A stretch of 64,000 nucleotides of DNA from Panopea generosa (taxonomy: Eukaryota; Mollusca; Bivalvia; Adapedonta; Hiatellidae). Of the stretch, positions 46,900 through 58,213 are shown in pieces. The notes under the pieces were generated by a model. It did no database searches, was not told the origin of the DNA, and was given only the letters and a program-made list of their open reading frames with translations. The stretch lies in NCBI GenBank assembly GCA_029582155.1, contig CM055909.1, positions 22,465,347 to 22,529,346 on the forward strand, given 5' to 3'. Position 1 is the stretch's first letter. Every line of letters begins with the position of its first letter. A program made the position numbers and the translations under genes.

Positions 46900-48140
46900 T
46901 TTGTATTTTTTGACTAATGATGATGTTTTTGCTATATACTGTATATTACTTTGTTTAGAACAGGGTCTTATTTATTACTTCCAAAAAATAATATCAATGT
47001 ATTTCCAATTTGTTTTAAAGTATTGTGACTTAATATTTATAAAATCTCTTAAAGCAATAAAAATGCTTTATAATCGCACATTCTATTTAATATGTTGAAT
47101 CGTCGCTGCAAGTTATTGCAAGATATACAGGGATCCGTGTCACTAATGGCCATTTTCTTTGTTGCTATAATATATGGTTAATTTTAACTTGGATCTATTG
47201 TAAGTGTGTATCTGTTATTTATTTTGTGTGTGTGGTGGGGGGGGGGGGGGTCCTTGGGGTCTTGGGGTCTGTAATAAAACTGAAATGGGGCAGAGTGTTT
47301 GATTTAATATAAAACAATAATAAAAAAAACACAACAGTCAGTGGGGTGTTGGGGTGGGGGGGGGGGGGGGCTTGGTTGGACCCGGGCAGGTAAACAAGTA
47401 GATATGGGACAATTATTGCCATTATGTGATCTCTGTATCAATCTATGTACATTTACCTGTACAATTCATATAAATATCCAATAAGATTAAGTCCATTAAG
47501 TAGGTCAAGGTCAGTGATGTAATCTTTTTTTATTCGATGGTGATCAGTTTACAGAAACAAACGTATAACTGAAAAATAAAATTGATTTTTCAAAAAATCA
47601 AACCCAATCTAAACAAAGAACTTTTAATCAAAATTTAGGTAAGTTAGGTGTTTAAGTCACCAAAACATTAGTAGTTTGTTCAGAAACAGAGAAATAGATA
47701 AGCTAAACAAAAAAACTTAAACCTTGGTTAAAGGTTTTAGAGCCAAAAGTATGGAAATTTAGGTGTGTTAGCTATAGCATAGTATGAATGTGTTTATGAA
47801 GTTTAGTCACTGTAACATGAGTAGTTTATTCAGTAACAGAAAAAGCTGAGCTAAACATAAAACGCCAGTGTCATGACAATATCTCTTCATTTTTTCAAAA
47901 TGACAAGCCCTATTCATTCTTTCATTCTAATTTCAGTATTGATTTGATTACGTTTTGGCAGATTTGACATACCAAACCATTTGAGATTTTGTATATTAAT
48001 GACAATGAGATGCATTTTATCCATTTTAAAATCAATTTTGTTTTTAAGACATGTATAGCCTTTTTCCTGATAGTATCCCTTTAAATTTTCATAAGATGCC
48101 ACAGGCTCCCAAAAAGGGTTTTGATTTTAGTTCAACTGTT
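46900..48140. other. AT-rich stretch with two long G runs
   Basis: No gene seen. Runs of 13-16 G at about 47237-47250 and 47356-47370, with GGGG clusters around them (GGGGTCTTGGGGTCT; GGGGTGTTGGGG), about 100 bp apart. Confidence 0.55.
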
Positions 48141-48145
48141 TACAG

Positions 48146-48720
48146 GGTCCTCAGTGGCCAGGTGGTCTAAGGCGTCGTCCCAAGATCACTGCGCTCTCCA
48201 CCAATGTTGTAGGTTCAAGTCTTTATTGCTCTAAAAACTTTATAGAGGAAAGTTTGTCAGTAACTTGCAATAGGACGGTGGGTCTACCAAGATTCATTCC
48301 TAGGTCTTCCTTAACTAATATAAGCCCGTGTGGTTTTAGCTAAGAATAGAATCACTGGTGATCTCTGCAGAGGGGTAGGAATCCTCCGAATGGGTGTCAT
48401 GTTCATTTTATCATTTTTTGTCATGTTCACTATTGTGTTTAAATTATGAACCCCTGTCTGTGTGGTTTCAGGGAGCCATATGAGTGATGGCAAGAATAGG
48501 ACCACTGTGGCTCATTTGTTGATGTATTTTTTTTAAATCTGTATGGTAATTTGTTGTTTGTGTACATGTAGAGTGAACCAGGAATCTTTCTTTCTGTTGG
48601 CGTCGAATAACCTATAATGTGTTGGTATGCCGTAAAACCCTATTCATTCATTTATTTCACTAATACAACTGAAAATGCCATATATACCCTGAAATGTGTT
48701 AAAAATGGCATTACCCAATT
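48146..48720 (+). mobile_element. SINE-L split by a nested SINE-D
   Basis: The SINE-L head and first body part are at 48146-48320 (CAGTGGCCAGGTGGTCTAAG, GTAGGTTCAAGTC), and the SINE-L 3' part resumes at 48659 (ACTAATACAACTGAAAATGC, CCTGAAATGTGTTAAAAATG). Between them a SINE-D (48321-48658) is flanked by ACTAATA at 48314-48320 and 48659-48665, its target duplication. The SINE-D lacks the GCTGAAACTCTGCAG segment. Confidence 0.85.
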
Positions 48721-48740
48721 CTGGCTTTACTCCCCTTCCT

Positions 48741-49315
48741 TTGTTATGCTCCCCCAAAGGGGGGAATCATATAGTCACCGTTTCGTCCGTGCGTGCATCC
48801 GTCCGTGTGTCACCAAATTCTTGTCTGGGCTATTTCTCTACAACCTCTGGTTGGAATTTTATGAAATTTGCTAGGATGCATCACTACCAAGTGGAGATGT
48901 GCATGATATCTTTTTGTTCCGGTTCGATGATTTTTTCACGGAGTTATGGCCCTTTGATTCTGTCTGTGACAAATTCTTGTCCGGGCTATTTCTCCACAAC
49001 CCAATGATGGAATTTTATGAAACTTGCTAGGATACATGATTACCAAGTGGAGATGTGCATATTGTCTTCAGGACGCTATTTGGCTACAAGCTCTGGTTTT
49101 AATTTTGTAAAACTAACTAGAATATGCACATATTGTCATTTTGTTCCGGTTCAATGATTTGCGAATGAGTTCTGTCAAGTGCAGAGCCACATATTGTTCC
49201 TGCTATGCAGTTTGATATTTTTCAACCAAGTAGCCATCAGCACTAGGGGAATATGGTACAGAGTCAAACACTCACTTGGGGAGCATCCATCGGTTCCACC
49301 GATATTTTCTTGTTT
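48741..49315 (+). mobile_element. Pearl/Helentron-like element 4, complete
   Basis: Starts TTGTTATGCTCCCCCAAAGG, then CATATAGTCACCG and GTCCGTGCGTGCATCCGTCC. It has three to four core units with TGTCTGGGCTATTTCTC, ATGGAATTTTATGAAACTTG and ACCAAGTGGAGATGTGCATA. The 3' end has CTTGGGGAGCAT (inverted copy of the start), the perfect hairpin ATCGGT-TCC-ACCGAT (49289-49303 area) and TTTTCTTGTTT. Confidence 0.8.
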
Positions 49316-49344
49316 CTTTTAACGCACCGATATACTTATACATA

Positions 49345-49500
49345 GTTATTATTATATATGACATTGCGTCTCATTGTTATCACTGTGGTTATGTTAACTG
49401 TTACATGTAGCTATAATTCCTCGATGACATGACAGAGGGTTAACTCAATGTCAATTTGCCTCAATGGCATAAAAATTATACTAAATATTCAAACAAACAA
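49345..49500 (+). mobile_element. SINE-C 3' fragment
   Basis: ATATATGACATTGCGTCTCA then, with deletions, GGGTTAACTCAATGTC and CATAAAAATTATACTAAATA plus TTCAAACAAACAA. Only the 3' half is recognisable. Confidence 0.5.
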
Positions 49501-51560
49501 ATCATTTAGTTTTTTCTTCACCAAAACTGGACATTCAAAAATAAAAAACCTTTAATAGTTTGAAAGGGAGGTTCACTTGACAAGCACTTCTTAGATAAAT
49601 ATCCATCAGTTTTATTGATACCCTAGTTGTAGAATAAAGTCAAATTTGTTGGGTTTGGGAGTTTCAAAATGATGTCCAGACTGTTAAAATTGCTTTGATA
49701 GGAAATAAAAGGGACAACTATACCTTGCAACTCATGTGATGGATATCAGAAATAAATGTGTTGATAAATTAACTCCCTTTACATTACATCAATATCTTGT
49801 TTAAATATTCATATTAGCATAGTTGTAAATTAACTACCATTTTCTCAATTGGTTCCCTTTACATCGGTCAATTGTTAAAATTAAATATGCAGATGTTGAA
49901 ACTTATTTGGATTGTATAAATTCAAATTAAGCGGGTGGGTGGGTTAGGGGGAGGTTGGTGGCTATATTACTAGGAAAAAGCAAGGCTTTGAATATGCAAA
50001 TGAATTTCACTGGTCATAATAAAGAAAACAACTAATTTTACACATATATTTATTAATTATAAATAAATTATATTATAAACAATACAATTGTTTTGTTCAC
50101 AAATTTGTTACAACCAATTCCACCCTGTACAAGTAACGGAGAAATGATGACGCCGGTAAGGAAATATCATTATTGCCATAAGGTTTGACTGATGACTGGC
50201 AGGTGCTCTAATATAGCCTTCCATTGCAAACATGGCAACAACAAAGGTAGGACTAGGTAAATCTCTCTTGTCATGCAATGTCTGCTTTCAGTGGAGAAAT
50301 CCAGAAAAGCTGTATGTATATTGTATGTCCATATTATTTGGCCTTGAGCATGACCCAAATTTATTCCCATCTGGTGTTTAATGAAAGCCAGATTTCCCCC
50401 TGCAAACTGCAGTATTTTTCTCAGTCATCCATAGTATCGAGTATTAATACCGAAATGATAAAGAAATACCACCAGGTGAATTTCATAGCCACATTATCAA
50501 ACCAGCATAAGCAATATTTCAGTTTTATAATATGTCTGTAAAGATATTTCATTAATGATTTTTGACAAAATCATGAAATACCTTTACATACATATTCTAA
50601 AACTGTAAATATCGATTACAACAGTTTAATAATGTGACTATGAAATTCATCCCATGGCATTTAATTATCCTTTCACTTATATAGTATATTGGTAAGGAAT
50701 ATCTATATATGCATATATATACAAAAACACAATAATTATAAATCTGTCTGATGTCCATGTATATTGTCAGGAAAGGTAGATGAATTCCACAAGAGTTATA
50801 AAAATGGCATTGATGTTTAGGAAATGCAACTTCTGAATACTTCCCATGTGCCTGGTTATACTATCGATTTTACATATTTATTAAGCTTTCATTACTAATT
50901 AAGAAAGGCTTTTGTCGTCACTTAAGATCAAAGAAAAAACATTTTAAAGTCAATATTTATTACTATTTCTTAAATTATTACTGCTTTGCTGTTAAGGGTG
51001 ACCATATCAGAGATTCTAGAAAACGTCAGCTCTAACTTTAACAGCCTTTGCATCACGGCACGTATCGTGCTGGAGACACTATCTAGCCTTCAATGTCCCC
51101 TCAAGTTTTCAATCAACTGTCACGGCAACCACTATCACACTGGTTAAGCATACAACTACAGGTACAAGTGTAGGTTGCCAAGCATACAGCTATATGTACA
51201 ACAGTAGGTGCCGATAAATGCATGAAAGGAAGCCTGTCTCCAATAGCCCAGTTACACATGATGAAATTGAAGTAAATTGTTTATTTTCAGTACAGGTAAT
51301 TGAAATTCAAAATTTGGCTTTGAATCTTATAACTAAAAACTGTTTTTCATGGATGTTTTTTTTTATTGTATTTTTTAAAGAAAATACAACTCTGACCATT
51401 TAAAATAGTTCTAGTACTAATGCAATGATGCCATCAAATTAATGTACAATATTTGATCAGTATAATAAATGCTTACTCTGAGGCAGACAGTTTGAGTTTT
51501 TGTTGGCGAGTTTAACATTTAACCACTGTTCGGCTGGACCTTGTGTATCTTAAGATAGCG
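49500..51560. other. Intergenic, no gene seen
   Basis: AT-rich, without a convincing frame or a repeat family I recognise. Could include untranslated sequence of a gene outside the window, but nothing in the sequence proves it. Confidence 0.45.
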
Positions 51561-51569
51561 TCCAAGACA

Positions 51570-52450
51570 ACTTTGCCATAGAAAAGCCATTGTCATTTGT
51601 AAAGACTGATCTCAATGTAGTTTAAATGTTACACGAGTTTGGGGTCTCTTATGGTTAAACTGACAATCTTTCTAAGAAGATATTGGACCAAGCTTGGCTT
51701 AAACCCATGATCAATGTCTTTTAAACAGAAGTTAGGTGTCTTATGGTTGCTCTTGAAAACATTATACTGATAATCTTTTTTATTAAGGTATTGGACCGAA
51801 CTAGGCTCAAACCCATGACCTCAGTGGCGAGAAGTAAGTGATCTTGCTTAGGTTATCCTATTTGTGGAGGACCTTTTGTCATTTGCATAGAATGTAGTCC
51901 AAACATGAGTGTTTGTTATATAATAGAAACAATTGTACTTTCAATGTATTAAAGGACATTCATATTGTCAGTCGAATTTACTGGAATACATTAAGTCTGA
52001 TGTGAATGTTTCACGTAACAGTTTTTGATATTTTAATACATGAAAGTGAAAGAAGGTCATGGTTATATGTTGTCAGTATTGTCAGTAAACACTACTATAA
52101 TCAATACATTAAGTCTGATGCAAATCTTTCATGTAACAGTTTGGGTATTTAAGAAATTGTTACACGGAGAATCTTTCTCACGACGTCATCAGACTGAGCT
52201 AGGCTTAAACCCATGACCGCGAGAGGTGAGTGATCTTGCCTGAGTCATCATAATCATGCAGGACCTTTTGTCATTTGCATAGATTGAGCACATTGTAGTT
52301 TAAACAACATGGGCCTCTGTTATTTTATGGAAACAATATAGGCTCAATGTAAGAACATTTATATTGTCAGTCAACACTACTGGAATACTTTAGTCTGATA
52401 CAAATGTTTCATGTAACAATTTTGGTATTTATGTGGAAGTAGGTCATGTT
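51570..52450. repeat. ~400-bp direct duplication
   Basis: AAACCCATGACC with GTAAGTGATCTTGC at ~51808 recurs as AAACCCATGACC with GTGAGTGATCTTGCC at ~52209. GGACCTTTTGTCATTTGCAT is at ~51878 and ~52261. A TAAGTCTGATG...GTAACAGTTT segment appears three times (51990, 52107, 52393). The phrase AGGCTCAAACCCATGACC resembles a minus-strand SINE-L head, so a SINE relic was probably duplicated with it. Confidence 0.65.
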
Positions 52451-52939
52451 ACATGTACCCAGTATCTGGCTTTTTACCTTACTCTTTCATTATTTTTATC
52501 TCTCACGTTAGTACCAAAGTGATGTGTCCTGCCTGTCTATCTGTCCTGGGCAATAACTGCCTTTGGTAATATCTAACCAAGGACACGTACTCAACAAATA
52601 TTAACATTCTTTTATTTTACTAATATTAATGTCTTGGCATCATTCCATTATAACATAAGGAACACTTATTTATTTGATTATAGAAGAGCTACATTTGACC
52701 TAGATCGCTCACCTATGGTAGAGGACACAATACCAAAGATGGCAGTTTTAAACGAGGCAAAGGCCTCACCTCCGACATTTAAATTTGGTCATTTGAGATA
52801 TCAGATATATACAGCCTCAATTTTGTTAATATCAAAATGAAAGCTGCAGGTGCTGGAGTACATAATTTCATATAACGCAATCAATCAAGGGCCATAGCTC
52901 CCGGCATTAATTACTCGATTTGGCCAGTTTAATTTGATT

Positions 52940-53168
52940 TAAATAGCTATCATCATTTTTATGCCAATGGTGCCTAACAGAAGATCAGTTAACTTGACCA
53001 CACTTTCCTAGGATCCTTTAAAGTTAACCAATACTCAAGTACACCCATCTCTACAACTGATACATTCCCCACTTGTATAAGCAGTGAAATGATTGACAAT
53101 GAGACACAATGTAGTATATAAAAGTCACAAAGACTGGCCAAGCAGGGATTCAAACTCAAGACCCCTGG
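52940..53168 (-). mobile_element. SINE-C (minus strand), diverged
   Basis: Complement shows GAGTTTGAATCCCTGCTTGG (B box), TTGACAATGAGACAC in the + reading, GGTGTACTTGAGTATTGG (the GTGTGCTCGAGTACTGG box) and AACTGATCTTCTGTTAGGC. The tail is worn. Confidence 0.7.
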
Positions 53169-53179
53169 ATTATTTTTTA

Positions 53180-53352
53180 ACAATTTCAACACATTACAGG
53201 TTAATATAGCATATCCAGTTCAATAAGTAGAGAAAAACTTCAGAATCGAACTTAGTAGAACTACCATTCTACAGTTAGTAACTGGCAAACATTCTTGGAG
53301 AAGTAAGGGATCTTGAGACTACACCTTTAACCACTCAGTCACAGAGGACACT
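53180..53352 (-). mobile_element. SINE-L (minus strand), diverged
   Basis: Reads in the + direction as the reversed SINE-L: TTTCAACACATTACAGGTTA, AGCATATCCAGTT, AGTAACTGGCAAACATTCTT, GATCTTGAGAC and ACCACTCAGTCACAGAGGAC. It abuts the SINE-C just before it. Confidence 0.7.
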
Positions 53353-53394
53353 ATTGGATTGATAAACAGAATGCTACTGACTGAGCTACCCAGG

Positions 53395-53960
53395 CTCTTG
53401 TCTAAAATATCATGGTCACATAACAACTGTGTAAGTTTAATGAGGATGGAATATCAACTGCGAATACTGGAGTGCAAGTAAGATCAAATACACACATTTT
53501 TTGACATTTCAAGGCTCACAACTGACAATATTTATTGGATTTGTCCATTTCAAGAGGTGATTCAAGATATAATGGTAAAATAACTACATTGTATGTCTGT
53601 TAAGTTTAAATGAAAACTGCAAGTGCAGGATGCAAATGACAATTTGGTCAGTTTAAAAAATGTCCAGATATTATGCACAAAACATCAAATTATACAATTT
53701 TTTTTAAAGCAAGGGCTATAACTCTTGACAACATTTTTCTAATTTGGTCAGCTCAAAAACTTGTCAAAGATTTTATGGTTATTTATTTATTTTATTTTTT
53801 TTTTGATAGGGAACAGTTACAGTCGGTTGGAAATAATAGAGACTTTTATTTAATATAGGCTTTAGGTAAAATAATAAAAAATCCTATAAAAAATTTGGGT
53901 GCTAGGATGCACAAAACAAAAGTTTACGGACAGACGGGGCGATCAGAATTAATCATCTCG
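53395..53960 (-). repeat. Degenerate Pearl-like core (minus strand)
   Basis: Repeated phrases typical of the reversed core: AAATGAAAACTGCAAGTGC, AAGGCTCACAACTGACA, AAGCAAGGGCTATAACTCTT, two TTTGGTCAG boxes and a final ACGGACAGACGG (the microsatellite end in reverse). Precise ends are not visible. Confidence 0.45.
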
Positions 53961-54559
53961 AGTTCTGCTACAGTGTCTTGGGCGTAACTTGACTGAAAAT
54001 GATGTGTAGGCACAGTTGTAGCGCGTGTGGGTCATGCTCCCCCGAAAGTGTTTTTCGGCTAGGCCGTCGTAGGTGAGTTTAGGTGTTTTAGGGGCCTTGT
54101 TATCCTTAATAATTACCTTAAATTCATTGTTTTATAACATATTCAATGTTATTTTTTTATTGCGAATTTAAAATGTTATTATTTTGAATGTTTACCTCTT
54201 AAATAGAGTATTATCTAAAATGATATATTGAAAATTTTGGTACTTCCTTTAGTGTGTGTAATCTTACTTTGCTAATTTGGCATATCAGCATTCCAGAAAG
54301 CACAACTTCAGAATGTTATAACTAAACTGACAATTTCACAAATAAAAAGAAATACTGACTAGATATTCAAACAAATTATGCGTTATGTAAGCATAGCGTA
54401 TTTGTAAACATTTCTAAAATACTTTACTAAAATCATAGCGAAGGAGTGGAGTGGCATAATTATTATGAATGTAAAATACTTTGTATTTGCTTCATTGTTA
54501 CTAGTAAGAAAGTACATAAGACAGGAAACCTTTCATATCTCAAAATAAACGCTTGTGTG

Positions 54560-55545
54560 TAAACTGTAGATGCTTCGATATTTGTACTGAGAACATCCCA
54601 AGGGTGACATGGTACCTTGAACTAGATAAATTCTTGAACACGGAGACTTCAAGATTTGTTATGAGAATATCTCAAGTGTGACATAGTGCCTTGCACTACC
54701 AGCAGATAAATTCGTGTACACTTAAGCTTTGCAATTTACTATGAGAACATCTCAAGTGTAACATGGTGCCTTGCACTGGATTAATTCTTGTACACTCAAG
54801 CTTTGTGATTTATTATGAGAACACCCCAAGTGTGACATGGTGCCTTGCACTAGATAAATTCTTGTACACTCAACCTTTGCGATTTGTTATAAGAACATCC
54901 CAAACGTGACATGTTGCCTTGCACTAGATAAATTCTTGTACTCACAAACTTTGCGATTTGTTACAAGAACAACCCAAGCGTGACATGGTGCCTTGCACTA
55001 GATAAGTTCTTGTACACTCAAGCTTTGCGATTTGTTATGAGGACATCCCAAGCGTGACATGGTGCCTTGCACTAGATAAGTTCTTGTACTCACAAGCTTT
55101 GCGAATTGCTATGAAAACATCCTAAGTGTGACACGGTGCCTTGAACTAGATAAATTCTTGTACACACAAGCTTCAAGATTTGTTATGAGAACATCCCAAG
55201 GGTGACATGGTGCCTTGCTTTAGATAATTTCTTGTAAATGCAAGATTTCAGATTTGTAATGAGAACATCCAAAGGGTGGCATGGTGCCCTGATCCGGATA
55301 AATTCTTCTACTCACAAGCTTTGCGATTTGTTATGAGTACATCCCAAGCTTGACATGATGCCTTGAACTAGATAAATTCTTGTACACGCAAGCTTCAATA
55401 TTTGTTACAAGATCATCCCAGGGGTGACATGGTGACTTGCTGTAGATAATTTCTTGTAAATGCAAGATATGAGATTTGTTATGAAAACATCCCAAGGGCG
55501 ATATGATGTCCTGCACTAGATAAAGTCTTGTATGTGATGTTAAGA
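54560..55545. repeat. 74-bp tandem repeat, about 13 units
   Basis: Unit holds CAAGCTTTGCGATTTGTTAT, GAGAACATCCCAAGCGTGAC and ATGGTGCCTTGCACTAGATA. The 74-bp period is seen between the AGCTTT motifs at 55021 and 55095. Two unit types alternate on the right (CTTCAAGATTTGT and AAGATTTCAGATTTG). No coding. Confidence 0.9.
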
Positions 55546-55549
55546 AAAA

Positions 55550-56517
55550 CCTTTTGTGGAGCATGACAAAATTTGACTTTTCTGCAAAACTCAAAATCAT
55601 GTTTTGTGTTCTTTGGATGTAAAATATAAATAAAAAAAAACACAAATGGCTTAGGACTTTTAGAGTAAATTAAGAAAAACATTTTAAAAAATAAAGTGAA
55701 ATTGTAATATCTACAATAACAAATGCTTCATTTTCACCTAGTATCAATGTGCAATTACTGCATTGAAAATGTTGGTAAACATTCAAATCAATTCACTGAA
55801 AATTCATTGCAGAGTTTTACATTTGTAAATTTTGCACATATGAAAAATTGCAACTAAGTGCTGCAATATGTTCAAATTGAGGAATACAGAAGTTCAAAGC
55901 CAAATCATTCACCTAAACTTGTCCTGACAGTAAACAATTATTACTCTAACGGCATATGCATAAGACTGGGTTACCACAAGCAGACTAATTTCCATGCACT
56001 TACCCAGATTGGCACAGCAGAGCCATCAAGTTAGAACAAGAGATGGATTGATCATTGTTGCATTTCTGATAGGCACACTAGAACTATCAAGTTAGAACAA
56101 GAGATGGATCAATCATTGTCGCACTTTTGATAGTTAACAACAGCTATGTGTCGCAATGTCGTCTAGATTCTGCGAACAATCACCCTCTTTTGCCTTTCTT
56201 TTAATTATTTTTTTTCTATTTTTATTATTTTTAGTAAAATACTGTATTTTATAATCTTTTACAAATGAATTAACTAAATTTTCTGATACAACAAAATGTT
56301 AAGTAATTTTAAAAAGGTTGAAGATAAAAATATAATAAAAAAAAACCTGAATGAGAACTAAGATGCAAAATATGATAATTGATTTTTTAAAGAACTAAAA
56401 AACAGACACATGAAAACCATCACTGCTGTATTTCTTCCAAAAACAACTGCTCTTGTAAAATCAACATTTCTTGTTCACAGATAACATATGGGCATCAGAC
56501 AGATTATTTATTGAAAT

Positions 56518-56585
<68 letters not shown>

Positions 56586-57110
56586 TAATATATGTATTCC
56601 ATACAATATACAAAATTACTCAATACTTAAGAATGAGAAAAATACTGTGGCTTGTGAGGAGAAAATATGACATAAAATAAACTCAAATGAGAACAATATC
56701 AAGTCATACACAAAACTAGACAATATGAACATATCAAGCTTTTCAGAATTCTCACATAGAAGCAGACATCGCTGAACAAGCGAGAAATAATAAGCCATGT
56801 TCACCTCTGTCATCACCATGTTCACAATGGAAGTCACATTGGAGCACTTGTATACATAGATTGATACTTCCAACCAGAAGTAATCCAGTATTTGCCAGCC
56901 ATTAGTTTACATCAGCTTAAAAGCAGCAGATAACAATGCAACAGTTCACTTTGTTGTTTTTATTGTCCCCTCTTTTTATATTTTGCAACAGTTTTATTAA
57001 TGAAGGTTCAGCAAGTTATAGGTAACTCTTACATGAAGTCTTTGGACTGAGCTAAGCCCCAAAAACCCACAACAGACCCTTTCACAATTTTAGGCCAAGT
57101 TTTCAGTTAT
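55550..57110. other. AT-rich, no gene seen
   Basis: Includes a duplicated phrase (CTATCAAGTTAGAACAAGAG with GATGGAT... at ~56035 and ~56090) and a long (TA)n run. No frame with recognisable features. Confidence 0.5.
56525..56582. repeat. (TA)n microsatellite
   Basis: About 28 uninterrupted TA units. Likely unstable and hard to assemble. Confidence 0.95.
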
Positions 57111-57121
57111 ATCCCGATGGT

Positions 57122-57352
57122 GTCTACCTGAAACAGTAATCCAAGTGCATCAAGCAGCAGACACATGGTACGATACTCCGCCCAGTTACATTATAGTGAC
57201 AATGGGCCGAACCGACCTAGAACTTTCCTCTAAATACTAAGTGCAAAGCAAGGAAGCTTCTAGTAATATTTTCCAAGTCGTTGGTATGACCCAGCTGGGG
57301 ATCAAACCCACAACATTTCACAATCTATCCCTAGACCATTGCTGTGGTTTCA
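57122..57352 (-). mobile_element. SINE-A (minus strand)
   Basis: Complement: ATTGTGAAATGTTGTGGGTT, TGATCCCCAGCTGGGTC (B-box area), CCAACGACTTGGAAAATA, GAAGCTTCCTTGCTTTGCAC, AGAGGAAAGTTCTAGGTCGG and GGCGGAGTATCGTACCATGT. The 3' tail is missing. Confidence 0.7.
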
Positions 57353-58213
57353 ATCATATGATATATTCATACACACATGAATATAAAGAAAATGCTATTT
57401 GTATCCTGTTTAATGTTTCAATTCAGCTTGGGGATTTGAAATAACCACACAAATAATCACCACTTCATGACATGTTGCACCAAGATCTGTAGCTCATACG
57501 TCAAGGTCAAGTTGTTTTATTAACTCTAAAAATAGTCGCAATATGTATTTTCATTTACACACTGCTTCTTGGGTATTTATCACTTATTAGGGACATTTTT
57601 TGTTTTATCATCAAATCTCCATTATATAATTAAATAGGTGCCCAAGTCAATTCTGAGTGGGGTTCAACACTGCGATACTCATAATAGGTTATATGACATC
57701 CTGTGTTATTGGCTGAGGGAGACCTCAGAGAGTAGAACCTTTGTCCATCCAACCTCAGTGGTGAGAGACAAGTGATCTTAGGATCAATCGGTCATGAAAG
57801 ATCCCACTCAAAACAATTGTTTAGTTATCTATTGCATATGACATAGCTGCTGCTTCTATCTGATGGCTTGCAGTCAACACTTTTACAAGCAATACAGAAT
57901 ATTCCTCACCATGAGTCGCACCTTCAGAAATCCACGAATCAGATATCGAGTTCCATATATTTTGACAAGAATGATAGTACATGGTGGTGCCACATTGATT
58001 GTCTCTCGTTACCGGATGTACAGGGTGGATTACAAAGGTTCTTTCAATAACTAAATGAATATAATCTGAAACTGAAAAAAGTATAATTATGATAATAGAT
58101 TGCTAGCACAACTAAAACATTCTTTAATATTAAAACAGATCTTTTCTTTGAATTTTTTTTTAAACCAAAATAAGACGTTTTAAATATTTTCATAATAATT
58201 TTGAAACTGTTTT

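Noticed and set aside
57863-58054. Overlapping small frames (60-63 codons)
   Set aside because: No motif, no flanking splice signals that fit, two frames open at once by chance.
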